Assembly: GCF_029626035.1 (NCBI RefSeq)
Contig: NZ_JARUBE010000003.1
Coordinates: 2,604,001 to 2,668,000 of the forward strand
DNA from: Micromonospora sp. WMMD980
Lineage (GTDB): Bacteria > Actinomycetota > Actinomycetes > Mycobacteriales > Micromonosporaceae
DNA length: 64,000 nucleotides
Reading direction: 5' to 3'
Each line of letters starts with the position of its first letter. Positions within the stretch are counted from its first letter, which is position 1. Below the pieces are notes generated by a model. The model was not told where the DNA came from and did no database searches. It saw only the letters and a program-made list of their open reading frames with translations. The position numbers and the translations under genes were made by a program. Shown one piece after another: positions 1 through 21,600 of the stretch.

Positions 1-179
1 TCCACGAAGGATCCGGGGTCGAAGAGCAGGTCGAGCCGCTCGCGCGCGGTCAGCTTGCCCTTCTGGTGCTGCTTCTGCCGGGCCCGGTCCTCGGCCGTCT
101 CCACCACCTGCCGGTGCCGCGCGTCCAGCGCGGCGATGCGCCCGGCGGTGGTGGGCTCCGTGACTGTCTGCTCAGGCAT
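1..179 (-). CDS. Acyl-CoA carboxylase carboxyltransferase (beta) subunit, N-terminal fragment
   Basis: The first 59 codons are present and the gene runs off the left edge. The product begins MPEQTVTEPTTAGRIAALDA and reaches the segment KGKLTARERLDLLFDPGSFV (residues 40-59). That segment is the hallmark N-terminal stretch of biotin-dependent propionyl/acetyl-CoA carboxylase beta chains (PccB/AccD type), which transfer carboxyl from biotin to acyl-CoA in the cytoplasm. The ATG at 179-177 lies 13 nt past the stop of the upstream PKS gene. Its likely Shine-Dalgarno AGGA (191-188, minus) nearly touches that stop codon, so translation is probably coupled. From family knowledge, such enzymes make malonyl-, methylmalonyl- or ethylmalonyl-CoA. 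Position at the end of a PKS operon suggests extender-unit supply, which is inference. Substrate specificity cannot be judged because the acyl-CoA pocket is outside the window. The fragment is short but the motif is distinctive. Confidence 0.85.
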   Translation of the reverse strand, partial: MPEQTVTEPTTAGRIAALDARHRQVVETAEDRARQKQHQKGKLTARERLDLLFDPGSFV

Positions 180-192
180 GTGGAGGGTCCTC

Positions 193-10812
<10,620 letters not shown>

Positions 10813-10847
10813 CTTGAACTCCAGCGGGGTCGTCGCGTCGGGGTGGT

Positions 10848-13800
10848 TCAGGAGGCCCGTCCGCCGAGCGCCAGCCGCAGCAGGTCCTCGCCGTCCAGGT
10901 CGTCGATCTCGTCGGTGGTCGGCGCGAGCGGGTCGGCGCCCGGTTCCGGCTCGGCCAGGCTCAGCAGCGTGTCGAGCAGGCCGGCGCCGCGCAGTCGCGA
11001 CAGTGGGATCAGTTGCAGCGCCCGCCGGATACGGGTGTCGTCGTCGTCCTCGGCCCGGCCGCCGAACAGCAGCGTCTCCAGGTGCTCGGCGAGCGCGCGG
11101 ACGCTCGGGTGGTCGAACGCGACGGTGGCGGCCAGCCGCTCGCCCACCGCCCGGCCGAGCCGGTCCCGCAGCTCGACCGCGGTCACCGAGTCCATGCCGA
11201 GGTCGCGCAGCGCGCGGTCGACCCGCAGGGTGGCCGGTTGGGCATAGCCGAGCACGGCCGCGGCGTGCCGCTGCACCAGGTCCAGGACGGCCGCCGGGCG
11301 CTCGGTGGCGGGCAGTGCGGTGAGCCGGTCCCGTTCGCCGTCCCTGCCGTCGGGCTCGGCCGCCGCACCGGGGCCGGCGTCGGCCAGCTCGGTGAGCAAC
11401 GGCTGGGGCCGCAGCGCGGTGAACGCCGGGGCGAAGCGGCCCCAGTCGACGTCGGCCACGACCACGCACCCGTCGTCGCCGCCGACCGCCGCGGCCAGCG
11501 CCGCCACCGCGAGGCCACTGTCCATCGGGGGCAGGCCGCGCCGCTGGAGGTACGCGTCGGCCCCGTCCCCGGCCGCCATCCCGGCGCCGGCCCACGGACC
11601 CCAGCTCACCGAGGTGCCCGGCCGGCCGCGGCCGCGCCGCCGCCGGACCAGCCCGTCGAGGTGGGCGTTGGCCGCGGAGTATGCGCCCTGCCCGCCCGCA
11701 CCCCACACCCCGGCGATCGAACCGAACACGACGAACGCGTCGAGCGGCGTGTCGGCGAGCACCTCGTCGAGCACCTCCGCGCCGACGACCTTGGCGCGCA
11801 TCGCGTCGGCCAGGACGTCCGGGGTGAGTTCGGTGATCGGGCACACCGTGCCGCTGCCGGCCGCGTGCACCACCGCGGAGAGCGGATGCTCCGCCGGCAC
11901 GGCGTCGAGCAGCGCGGTCACCGCGTCCCGGTCGGTCACGTCGCAGGCCGCGACCGTGACCCGCGCGCCACGGTCCGTCAGGTCGCGAACCAGCTCCGGC
12001 ACGCCCGGGGTGTCCGCGCCCCGGCGTCCCGCGAGCAGCAGGTGCGGCGCGCCCCGGTCGGCCAGCCAGCGGGCCACGTGTCCGCCGAGCGCGCCGGCGC
12101 CGCCGGTCAGCAGCACGGTGCCGGTCGGCGTCCAGCCGGTCCCGGTGCGCGGCCGGGCCGGCGCCCGGACCAGCCGGCGCGCGGTCACCCCGGACGCACG
12201 GACCGCGACCTGGTCCTCCCGGCCGCCGGCGAGCACGCTCACCAGGTGCCGGGCGGCGAGCACGTCGAGTTCGGCGGGCAGGTCGGCGAGGCCGCCCCAC
12301 CACCGCGGGAACTCCAGGGCGGCGACCCGGCCGAGCCCCCAGACCAGGTCGCGGTGCGGGTCGTCACCGGTCGCCGCGTCCTGGGTCAGGCACCACAGCG
12401 GCACGTTCCAGTCCAGGTCGTGCAGGGCCTGGGTGACGCTCAGCAGCCACGCCGCGCCCGCGCCCGCGGGCAGGCAGGCGACGCCGGCCAGCCCGGCCGA
12501 CCGGTAGGGCCGCAGGCCCTCCGCCACCGCCACCCGGTCACCGGTGAGCATGACCACCCGGGACTCGGCGCCGCCGGCCTTCAGCGCGCCGGCCACGTCG
12601 CTGACCACCTCGTCGTCGTCGCCCGGCGTCACCACCAGCCAGGTGCCGGTCAGCCGGGCCGGCGTCGGATGCGCCGGCCGCCACTCGATCCGGTAGCGCC
12701 AGGAGTCGGTGGCCGCCTGCTCGGCGGCCTGCCCGCGCCAGGCGGACAGGGCCGGGAGCAGTTCGGTCACCCGGGTGTCCGGCGTGACGCCGAGCAGCCC
12801 GGTGAACCGTGGAACGTCGTCGTCGTCGACCGCCGCCCAGAACGCGCCGGCGCCGGTGACCTCGGCGCGCTGCGGCGCGGGGACCGGCCAGTAGCGGTCC
12901 CGCGCGAACGGATAGGTGGGCAGCACGACGCGGGTGCCGCCCCACACCCGGTAGACCGCGGCCCAGTCGACGGGCTGACCCGCCACGTGCAGCTCGGCGA
13001 GCGCGGCCAGCAGGGTGGCGGTCTCGCCGTGGCCCTGCCGCAGCGCCGGCGCGATCACCGCCGGGGCGTCGGCGGTCTCGGTGAGCGAGTGCCGGGTCAG
13101 CGCGGTCAGCACCGGGTGCGGCCCGAGTTCGAGGAAGCGAGTCACGCCCGCCGCCTCCAGGCCGGCCACCCCGTCGGCGAACCGGACGGCCCGGCGGGCG
13201 TGCCGGACCCAGTGCTCGGCGTCCAGCCGCTCGGCGACCGCACCCGTCACGTTGGACACGACCGGGATCCGCGGCGCGGCGTACGTCAGGCTCTCCGCCA
13301 CCGCCCGGAACTCGTCGAGCATCGGATCCATCCGGACCGAGTGGAACGCGTGCGAGACGCGCAGCAGGTTGTTGCGCCGGCCCTGCGCGGTCCAGCGGGC
13401 GGCCAGCTCGAACACCGCGTCCTCGTCGCCGGACACCACCACCTGGGCCCGCCCGTTCACCGCCGCCACGTCCAGCCGGCCGGCGAAGTCGGCCAGCTCG
13501 GCGGTCGCCTCGTCCTCGGTGGCGTCGACCGCGAGCATCGCGCCGCCGGGCGGCAACTGCTGCATCAACCGGCCGCGCGCGGCCACCAGGGCGCAGGCGT
13601 CGTCGAGCGACAGCACCCCGGCCACGTGGGCGGCCGCCAGCTCGCCGATCGAATGGCCGAGCAACGCGTCCGGGACGACGCCCCAGCTCTCCACGAGCCG
13701 GTACAGCGCCACCTCGAGGGCGAACAGGCCGGCCTGGGTGTACGCGGTCTGCTGGAGGGCGTCGGCGTCGGCGTCGATCACCTCCCGCAGCGGCCGGTCC

Positions 13801-15587
13801 AGCACCGCGTCGAAGCGGTCGCAGATCTCGTCGAACGCCGCCGCGAACACCGGGAACCCGGCGCGCAGCTCGGCACCCATGCCGAGGCGCTGGGCGCCCT
13901 GGCCGGTGAAGAGCACGGCCAGCCGGCCCGGTCGGGCCGTCCCGGTGATCACCGCGGGGTCGACAGTGCCCTGGGCGACGGCGGTCAGGCTCGCGGTCGC
14001 CCGGCAGTGGTCACCGGCCAGCACGACCGCGCGTTCGTCCAGCAGGGTGCGGCCGCTGGCGAGCGAGTAGCCGACGTCGAGCAGCGGCACGTTGGGATCG
14101 GCGGCGAGCCGCGCGCGCAGGCGTTCCGCCTGCTCGCGCAGCGCGGTCGCGGAGCCGGCCGATAGCAGCAACGGCACGGTGGCCGGCGCGGCGGCCGGTT
14201 CGCGGGTCGCGGGCGGCGCGGCGGGTGCCTCCTCGACGATGACGTGCGCGTTGGTGCCGCTCACTCCGAACGACGAGACGCCGGCGCGCCGGGCACTGCC
14301 GAAGCGCGACCAGGGCACCGGCTCGGTCAGCAGGCGCATCTCGCCGGCCGACCAGTCGACGTGCGGTGTCGGCTCGTCCACGTGCAGGGTGCGCGGCAGC
14401 AGCCCGTGCCGCAACGCCATGACCATCTTGATGATCCCGGCCACCCCGGCGGCGGCCTGGGTGTGACCCAGGTTCGACTTCACCGACCCGAGCCACAGCG
14501 GGCGGTCCGGCGGCCGGTTCCGCCCGTAGGCGGCCAGCAGCGCCTGCGCCTCGATCGGGTCGCCGAGCGTGGTGCCGGTGCCGTGCGCCTCGACCACGTC
14601 CACGTCACCCGGCCCGAGGTCGGCGCCGGCCAGCGCCTGCGCGATCACCCGCTGCTGGGACGGGCCGTTGGGAGCGGTCAACCCGCTCGACGCGCCGTCC
14701 TGGTTGACCGCGCTGCCGCGCACCAGGGCCAGCACCGGGTGCCCGTTGCGCCGCGCGTCGCTCAGCCGCTCCAGCACGAGCAGCCCCGCGCCCTCCGACC
14801 AGGCGGTGCCGTCGGCCGACGCGGCGAACGACTTGCAGCGCCCGTCGGCGGCGAGGCCGCTGTCGACGGTGAAGCCGGTCAGCACCGACGGCGTGGCCAT
14901 CACGGTGACGCCGCCGGCCAGCGCGAGCGTGCACTCCCCCTGGCGCAGCGACTGCGCGGCCAGGTGGACCGCGACGAGCGACGACGAGCACGCGGTGTCG
15001 ACAGTGACGGCGGGCCCCTCGAAGCCGAAGGTGTAGGAGACCCGGCCGGAGATGGCACTGCCGGCGTTGCCGGTCGCCAGGTAGCTCTCGGCGTGGTCAC
15101 CGGCGGTGCCGACGAGCGCCCCGTAGTCGTGGTACATGGCGCCGACGAAGACCCCGGTACGGCTCCCGCGCAGCAGCGTGTGGTCGATGCCGGCGTGCTC
15201 CAGCGCCTCCCAGGCGACCTGGAGCATGAGCCGCTGCTGCGGGTCCATCACCAGCGCCTCGCGTGGTGAGACGCCGAAGAGCTGGGCGTCGAAGTCACCG
15301 GCGCCGCTGAGGAAACCGCCCTTGCGCGGCCCGCCCGCGGCGGCGGTGAGGGCGTCGACGTCCCAACCCCGGTCGGACGGCAGCACGCCGATCGCGTCGC
15401 CGTCGGCCGCCACCAGGTGCCACAGGTCCTCGGCGCTGGCCACCTCGCCGGGGTAGCGGCAGCCCATCGCCACGATCGCGATCGGCTCCCGGGCCCGGTC
15501 CTCGACGGCCCGCAGTTGCTCGCGCGTGTCCCGAAGGTCGACAGTGGCCCGCTTCAAATATTCCAGGAGCTTGTTCTGGTCTGTCAT
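10848..15587 (-). CDS. Modular type I PKS, single extension module KS-AT(malonyl)-KR-ACP (1579 aa)
   Basis: One-module PKS with docking regions at both ends. The N-terminal helix [18 protein letters not shown] is followed by a KS with Cys200 in DTACSSS. The AT has GHSIGE (644-649) and HAFH (746-749), so malonyl-CoA. A dimerisation element (AFWAAV) precedes the KR. The KR has TGGAGALG and [14 protein letters not shown] with catalytic Ser, Tyr (about residue 1300) and Asn; Trp without LDD makes it A-type, predicting an L-hydroxyl. ACP Ser1467 is in LGMDSVTAV. The C-terminus ends in an acidic helix with GEDLLRLAL, unlike the FALIDxELG ends of its neighbours, and suits the N-terminal helix of the PKS encoded just downstream. 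Start ATG 15587 has a strong purine-rich GGAGAGAGG (15600-15592, minus). It lies 18 nt after the stop of the 15606-31700 gene, so it is the second gene of that operon. Confidence 0.97.
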   Translation of the reverse strand: MTDQNKLLEYLKRATVDLRDTREQLRAVEDRAREPIAIVAMGCRYPGEVASAEDLWHLVAADGDAIGVLPSDRGWDVDALTAAAGGPRKGGFLSGAGDFDAQLFGVSPREALVMDPQQRLMLQVAWEALEHAGIDHTLLRGSRTGVFVGAMYHDYGALVGTAGDHAESYLATGNAGSAISGRVSYTFGFEGPAVTVDTACSSSLVAVHLAAQSLRQGECTLALAGGVTVMATPSVLTGFTVDSGLAADGRCKSFAASADGTAWSEGAGLLVLERLSDARRNGHPVLALVRGSAVNQDGASSGLTAPNGPSQQRVIAQALAGADLGPGDVDVVEAHGTGTTLGDPIEAQALLAAYGRNRPPDRPLWLGSVKSNLGHTQAAAGVAGIIKMVMALRHGLLPRTLHVDEPTPHVDWSAGEMRLLTEPVPWSRFGSARRAGVSSFGVSGTNAHVIVEEAPAAPPATREPAAAPATVPLLLSAGSATALREQAERLRARLAADPNVPLLDVGYSLASGRTLLDERAVVLAGDHCRATASLTAVAQGTVDPAVITGTARPGRLAVLFTGQGAQRLGMGAELRAGFPVFAAAFDEICDRFDAVLDRPLREVIDADADALQQTAYTQAGLFALEVALYRLVESWGVVPDALLGHSIGELAAAHVAGVLSLDDACALVAARGRLMQQLPPGGAMLAVDATEDEATAELADFAGRLDVAAVNGRAQVVVSGDEDAVFELAARWTAQGRRNNLLRVSHAFHSVRMDPMLDEFRAVAESLTYAAPRIPVVSNVTGAVAERLDAEHWVRHARRAVRFADGVAGLEAAGVTRFLELGPHPVLTALTRHSLTETADAPAVIAPALRQGHGETATLLAALAELHVAGQPVDWAAVYRVWGGTRVVLPTYPFARDRYWPVPAPQRAEVTGAGAFWAAVDDDDVPRFTGLLGVTPDTRVTELLPALSAWRGQAAEQAATDSWRYRIEWRPAHPTPARLTGTWLVVTPGDDDEVVSDVAGALKAGGAESRVVMLTGDRVAVAEGLRPYRSAGLAGVACLPAGAGAAWLLSVTQALHDLDWNVPLWCLTQDAATGDDPHRDLVWGLGRVAALEFPRWWGGLADLPAELDVLAARHLVSVLAGGREDQVAVRASGVTARRLVRAPARPRTGTGWTPTGTVLLTGGAGALGGHVARWLADRGAPHLLLAGRRGADTPGVPELVRDLTDRGARVTVAACDVTDRDAVTALLDAVPAEHPLSAVVHAAGSGTVCPITELTPDVLADAMRAKVVGAEVLDEVLADTPLDAFVVFGSIAGVWGAGGQGAYSAANAHLDGLVRRRRGRGRPGTSVSWGPWAGAGMAAGDGADAYLQRRGLPPMDSGLAVAALAAAVGGDDGCVVVADVDWGRFAPAFTALRPQPLLTELADAGPGAAAEPDGRDGERDRLTALPATERPAAVLDLVQRHAAAVLGYAQPATLRVDRALRDLGMDSVTAVELRDRLGRAVGERLAATVAFDHPSVRALAEHLETLLFGGRAEDDDDTRIRRALQLIPLSRLRGAGLLDTLLSLAEPEPGADPLAPTTDEIDDLDGEDLLRLALGGRAS

Positions 15588-15605
15588 GGCGCCTCTCTCC
15601 GTCGC

Positions 15606-18600
15606 TCACACCGCGCGGTCGAGGAACTCGAAGAGCTCCTCCGCCGTCGCCGACTCGAGGTCCTGCTCGCCGTCCGTGTCCTCGGTCCCGCCGTTCAGGC
15701 GGGCGACGAGCGAGCGCAACCTCCGCTTGACCCGTGCATGCGCGTCGTCACCGGGCTCGACCGCGTCCAGCACGGCCTCCAACCGGTCCAGCTCCTCCAG
15801 GGCGACCTCGGCGGCCGGCTTGACGGGCGGCACGAGCGCCAGCCGCAGGTGCTGGGCCAGCGCCATCGGGGTGGGGTGGTCGAAGACCAACGTGGCGGGC
15901 AGCCGCAGGCCGGTGACGCCGGCGATCCGGTTGCGCAGCTCGATGCCGGTCAGGGAGTCCATGCCGAGGTCGAGGAAGCCCCGTTCGGAGCGCACCTCGC
16001 CGCCGGACGGATAGCCGAGCACGACCGCAACGTGGGTCCGGACGAAGTCGAGCACGACACGCTGCCGCTCCTCGTCGGGCAGCTCGATCAGCCGCTCACG
16101 CAACGGCGGGCCGTCACTCCCGGCCGGGCGGCCGGCCGCGGAGCGCACCGGGGTGCGCACCAGCGAGCGCAGCAGGTGCAGCAGCGGCCCGGTGGCCGCG
16201 CTCAACGCGCCCTGGGCGAACAGCAGCGGCACCACCACCGGTGCGGGGTGCCGCACCGCCGCGTCGAACAGCGTCATGCCGTACGCCGTCTCCATCGGCC
16301 GCAGGCCGGTCCGCTCGACCCGGCGCACGTCGAGTTCGGTCAGCGCGCCAGTCATCCCGGTCGGCTGCGCCCAGGGGCCCCACGGCAGCGACTTGGCCAC
16401 CAGTCCGTCCGCCCGCCGGCGCTGCGCCAGCGCGTCGAGGAACGCGTTGGCGGCGGCGTAGTTGCCCTGCCCGGCCCCGCCGAACGTGCCGGCGGCCGAG
16501 GAGAACAGCACGAACGCGGTGAGGTCGAGGTCACGGGTGAGGTCGTGCAGGTTCGTCGCGCCCCGGGCCTTGCCGCGCATCACCAGGTCGACCCGGCCGG
16601 GATCGAGCGCCGCGATCACCCCGTCGTCCAGGACGCCCACCGCGTGCACCACGCCGGTGAGCGGCCGGTCGGCCGGGACCGCGGCCAGCACCTCGGCCAG
16701 CCGGTCCCGGTCGGCCGCGTCGCAGGCCACCACCGTCGCCTCCGCCCCCAGGGCGGCGACGTCGGCGACCAGGTCCGCGGCGCCCGGAGCGTCGGCCCCG
16801 CTGCGGCTGGTGACCAGGAAGTGGCGTACGCCGTGCACGCCCGCCAGGTGTCGCACCAGCGCGCTGCCCAGCGTGCCGGTGCCGCCGGTGACCAGGACGG
16901 TGCCGTGCGGCCCGAAGGCCGGGGCGCTGTCGCCGTCGGCCGGCGCGACGCGCACCAGGCGGGCCGCGCGGACCCGGCCGGCCGCGGCGGCCAACTGCGG
17001 CTCGCCCGAGCACACCGCGGCGGGCAGCGGCGCGAGGTCGGCATCCGCGCCCAGGTCGAGCAGGACAAAACGGTTCGGGTGCTCGGACTGGGCCGAGCGC
17101 AGCAGCCCCCGGGCCGCCGCCGGGGCGAGCGCGGGCTTCGCGGCGACCGCGCCCCGGGAGACCACGAGCAGGCGCGCCGGTTCGAACCGGTCGTCGCCGA
17201 TCCACCGCTGGGCCAGCGCCAGGGCCTCGTGCACGCAGCCTGCCGCCCGGTCGACGACGTCGCCGTCGTCGTCGGTCGCGGACAGCGCGACCACCACCAC
17301 GGCCGGATCGTCGGCGCCGTCGAAGTGGCCGGGGACGTCGTCGAACGTGGCGCAGGTGGTGACCCGCCCGCCGGCCGCGCGCACCTGGTCGGCCAGCGGG
17401 GCGTCGCCGACGACCAACCAGTGGCCCGGATCGGTCGGGGTGACCGCGAGGTCGCTCCAGTCCAGCTCGTAGAGGGTGGTCGGCCGGGCCGGGCCGGAGG
17501 CGCCGAACGAGGCCGGCAGCGGCCGGGCCGCGAGCGCGTCGACCGCGACGACCGGGGCGCCCGCCGCGTCGGCGATCCGCACCACGATGCCGTTCTGCTC
17601 GGAGAGGCCGAGCCGGACCCGGACGGTGTCCGCGCCGGTGGCCCAGAGGCGTACGCCACTGAAGGAGAACGGCAGCTCGGCGCCCTGCGGTCCGGCGCCG
17701 CCGGCGGCCGGGTGCAGCGAGCGCAGCAGGCCGATGCCGTGCAGGGCGGCGTCCAGCAGCGCCGGGTGCACGCCGTAGGCGCCCGCGTCGTCCCCGTCGT
17801 CCTCGGGCAGCGCGACCTCGGCGAAGACCTCGCCGTCGCGCTTCCACATGGCGCGCAGGCCCTGGAACGCGGGGCCGTAGCCGTAGCCGCGCTCGGTCAG
17901 GTCGTCGTAGAACCCGGTCGTGTCCACCGCCTGCGCCCCGGCCGGCGGCCACTGCCGCAGGTCGAAGTCGGGCTCGTCGGCGGTCGGCGCCAGCGTCGCG
18001 CTGGCGTACCGGGTCCACCCCACGCCGTCGCCGGTGTCGGTGTCCGGTCGGGCGTAGACCGCGACGGTGCGGCGGCCGGCCTCCCCGGGCGGGCTGACCA
18101 CGACCTGGATCCGGACCGCCTGCCGCTCGGTGAGCACCAGCGGCGCCTCCAGCGTCAACTCGTCCAGCGCCGCGGCGCCGACCCGCAGGCCGGCCTGCAA
18201 CGCCAGCTCGACGAACGCGGTGCCGGGCAGCAGCACGGTGCCGAGCACCGCGTGGTCGCCCAGCCAGCGCTGGTCGCCGGCGCTGAGCCGGCCGGTCAGC
18301 ACCAGCCCGTCGCCGTCGGCCAGCGCGACGGCGGCGCCGAGGAGCGGGTGGCCGGCGTCGGTCAGCCCGGCACCGCTCAGGTCACCGGCCGCGGCGGTAC
18401 GCGCCGGGGTGAGCCAGTAGCGGCTGCGCTGGAACGCGTACGTGGGCAGCGGCACGACCGGCGCGGCGTGCCCGGCCAGCGCGGCCGACCAGTCGACAGT
18501 GCCGCCGTGGGCGTGCAGCTCGGCGGCCGAGCGCAGCACCCGGGCCAGGTCGCCCTCGTCGCGGCGCAACGTGCCGACGACCGCCGTGCGGCTGCCCGGG

Positions 18601-21600
18601 TCGGCCTCGTCGAGGGTCGCACGGACCGCCATGGCGAGCACCGGGTGGGCGCTGACCTCGACGAAGAAGTGGTAACCGTCGGCGGCCAGGGCGCGCACGG
18701 CGGCATCGAAGAGCACCGGCCGGCGCAGGTTGCGGAACCAGTAGTCGGCGTCCATCGTGGCGGTGTCGACCCAGCCGCCGTCCACCGTGGACCACATCGG
18801 GATGCGGCCGGGGCCGGGGCGCACCGGGGCGAGCGCGGCGGTCAGCTCGTCGCGCAACCCGTCCATCTGCGGGCTGTGCGAGGCGTAGTCGACCGCGATC
18901 CGCTTGACCCGTACACCGTCCGCGGCGCAGGCGTCGGCGAAGCGGTCCAGGCTGTCGGCCGGACCGGCCACCACAGTGGTCTCCGGACCGTTGACCGCGG
19001 CGATCGACAGGTCGGGGTGGACGGCGAGCCGCTCCTCGACCGGGCCGGCGCCCAGCCACACCGAGACCATGCCGCCGGTGCCGGCGACCGCGCCGACGAG
19101 CTTGCTGCGCACCGCGACGATCCGGGCGGCGTCGTCGAGGCTGAGCCCGCCGGCCACGTGGGCGGCGACGATCTCGCCCTGCGAGTGGCCGACCACGGCG
19201 TCCGGCACCACGCCCCACGACTCCCAGAGCCGGGTGAGCGCCACCATCACGGCGAACAGCACCGGCTGGACGACGTCGACCCGCTCCAGCGGGGCGGCGT
19301 CGGGCCGGTCGCGCAGGACGTCCTGCAGCGACCAGTCGAGGTGCGGCGCGAGCGCCAGGGCGCACTCGTCGATCGCGTCGGCGAACACCGGCGCGGTGTC
19401 CATCAGCGTGGCGGCCATGCCGATCCACTGGCTGCCCTGCCCCGGATAGACGAACACGGTCTCGCCGGTGGTCACCGTGCCGGTGACCACGTCGGCGCAG
19501 GGGCGGGCGGCGATCACGTCGTCCAGCCGGGCCAGCAGGTCGTCCCGGCCGGCGCCGAACAGCACCGCCCGGTGCTCGAAGGCGGCCCGGGTGGTGGCCA
19601 GCGACCAGGCGACCGGGCCGGGCCCGGCGTCGGGCCGGTCGGCGAGGTGCCGGCGCAGCCGGTCGGCCTGCTCCCGCAGGGCCTCCTCGGTGCGACCGGA
19701 GAGCAGCCAGGCCGGCGGCGTCGCCGACTCCGGCGCGCCGGAGTCGGTGGCGGCGGGTTCCGGGGCCTGCTCGACGATGGCGTGCGCGTTGGTGCCGGTG
19801 CCGCCGAACGACGAGATGCCGGCCCGGCGCGGGCCGCCGGTGGACGGCCACGGCCGTCCCTCGGTCAGCAGCCGGACCGCGCCGCGTGCCCAGTCGACGT
19901 GCGGGGTGGGCTCGTCGACGTGCAGGCTCGGCGGCAGCACGCCGTTCCGGACGGCCATCACCGCCTTGATCACACCGGCCACGCCGGCCGCGGACTGGGT
20001 GTGCCCGATGTTGGACTTGACCGAGCCGAGCCAGAGCGGCCGGTCGTCCGGCCGGTTCTGCCCGTACGTCGCGATGATCGCCTGGGCCTCGATCGGGTCG
20101 CCGAGCGTGGTGCCGGTGCCGTGCGCCTCGACGAGGTCGACATCGGCCGGCTCCAGGCCGGCGTTGGCCAGCGTCTGCGCGATGACCCGCTGCTGGGAGG
20201 GGCCGTTGGGGGCGGTGAGGCCGTTGGAGGCGCCGTCCTGGTTGGTGGCGGTGGCGGCGACCACGGCGAGCACCGGATGCCCGTTACGGATCGCGTCGGA
20301 GAGACGCTCCAGCAGGACCACGCCCGCGCCCTCACCCCAGCCGGTGCCGTCGGCCGCCGCCGCGAACGGCTTGCAGCGGCCGTCCGGGGCCAGGCCGCGC
20401 TGGCGGCTGAACTCGGTGAACGAGGTCGGGGTGGGCAGCACGGCGACGCCCCCGGCAAGCGCCAGGTCGCACTCGCCCTGCCGCAGCGCCTGGGCGCCCA
20501 GGTGCAGCGCCACCAGCGACGAGGAGCAGGCGGTGTCCACGGTGACGGCCGGGCCTTCCAGCCCGAGGCCGTAGGCCACCCGGCCGGAGACGGCGGCGGT
20601 GCCGGTGCCGGCCAGGAAGAAGCCCTCGGTGGCACCGAGGCCCAGGTGGGCGCCCATGCCGTAGCCCTGGAACGAGGTGCCGACGAAGACCCCGGTCCGG
20701 CTGCGGGCCAGCGTCTGCGGGTTGATCCCGCCGCGCTCGATCGCCTCCCAGGACGTCTCCAGCAGAATCCGCTGCTGCGGGTCCATGGCGAGCGCCTCGC
20801 GCGGGCTGATGCTGAAGAACCCGGCGTCGAAGTCACCGGCGTCGTAGATGAACGCGCCCTCCCGGACGTAGGAGGCGCCGAGCGCGTCCGGGTCCGGGTC
20901 GTAGAGCGCGTCGAGGTCCCAGCCGCGGTCGTCGGGGAACCCGTCGACCGCGTCGACGCCGTTGACCACCAGCTCCCACAGCTCTTCGGGAGTGCGTACG
21001 CCACCGGCGTACCGGCAGCTCATGCCCACGATGGCGATCGGCTCGTCGGCGCCGTCGGCGGCCGTCACCACGGTCTCGGCCGGCGCCTCGCCGAGCAGCT
21101 CGGCGCGCAGGTGCTCGGCGAGCAGCGCCGGGGTCGGGTAGTCGAAGATGAGCGTGGTGGGCAGCTGGAGACCGGTGGCGGCGCGCAGCTTGTTGCGGAC
21201 GTCGACAGCGGTCACCGAGTCGAAGCCCAGTTCCCGGAAGGCGCGGTTGGGCGCGATCTCCTCGACGCCGGTGTGCCCGAGCGTGTCGGCGGCCAGGTTG
21301 CGCACCAGGTCCTGGAGGAACCGCCTGCGCTCGCCGGCCGGCAGCGCGGTCAGCCGGGCGGCGAACTCGCCCGTCTCGCCGTCGGCGCCGCCCGGCCGGT
21401 CCGCCTCGGGCGCGGGGCGGGCCTCCGGGATCTCGTCGACGAGCGGTCGCGGGCGGGCGGCGGTGTAGCTCGGCGCGAACCGCTCCCAGTCGATGTCGGC
21501 GACGGTGAGGTGGGGTTCCGGCTCGACCATCGCCGCATCGAGCGCGGCCAGGGCGAGCTGCGGAGGCATCGGGCGCAGGCCGCGCCGGGCGAGCTGGGCG

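Noticed and set aside
10813..12303. Possible N-terminal extension of the 193-10812 PKS up to 12303
   Set aside because: The extra part is low-complexity Arg/Ala/Gly sequence overlapping the KR and ACP of the 10848-15587 gene in another frame. The docking helix and ribosome site mark ATG 10812 as the start.
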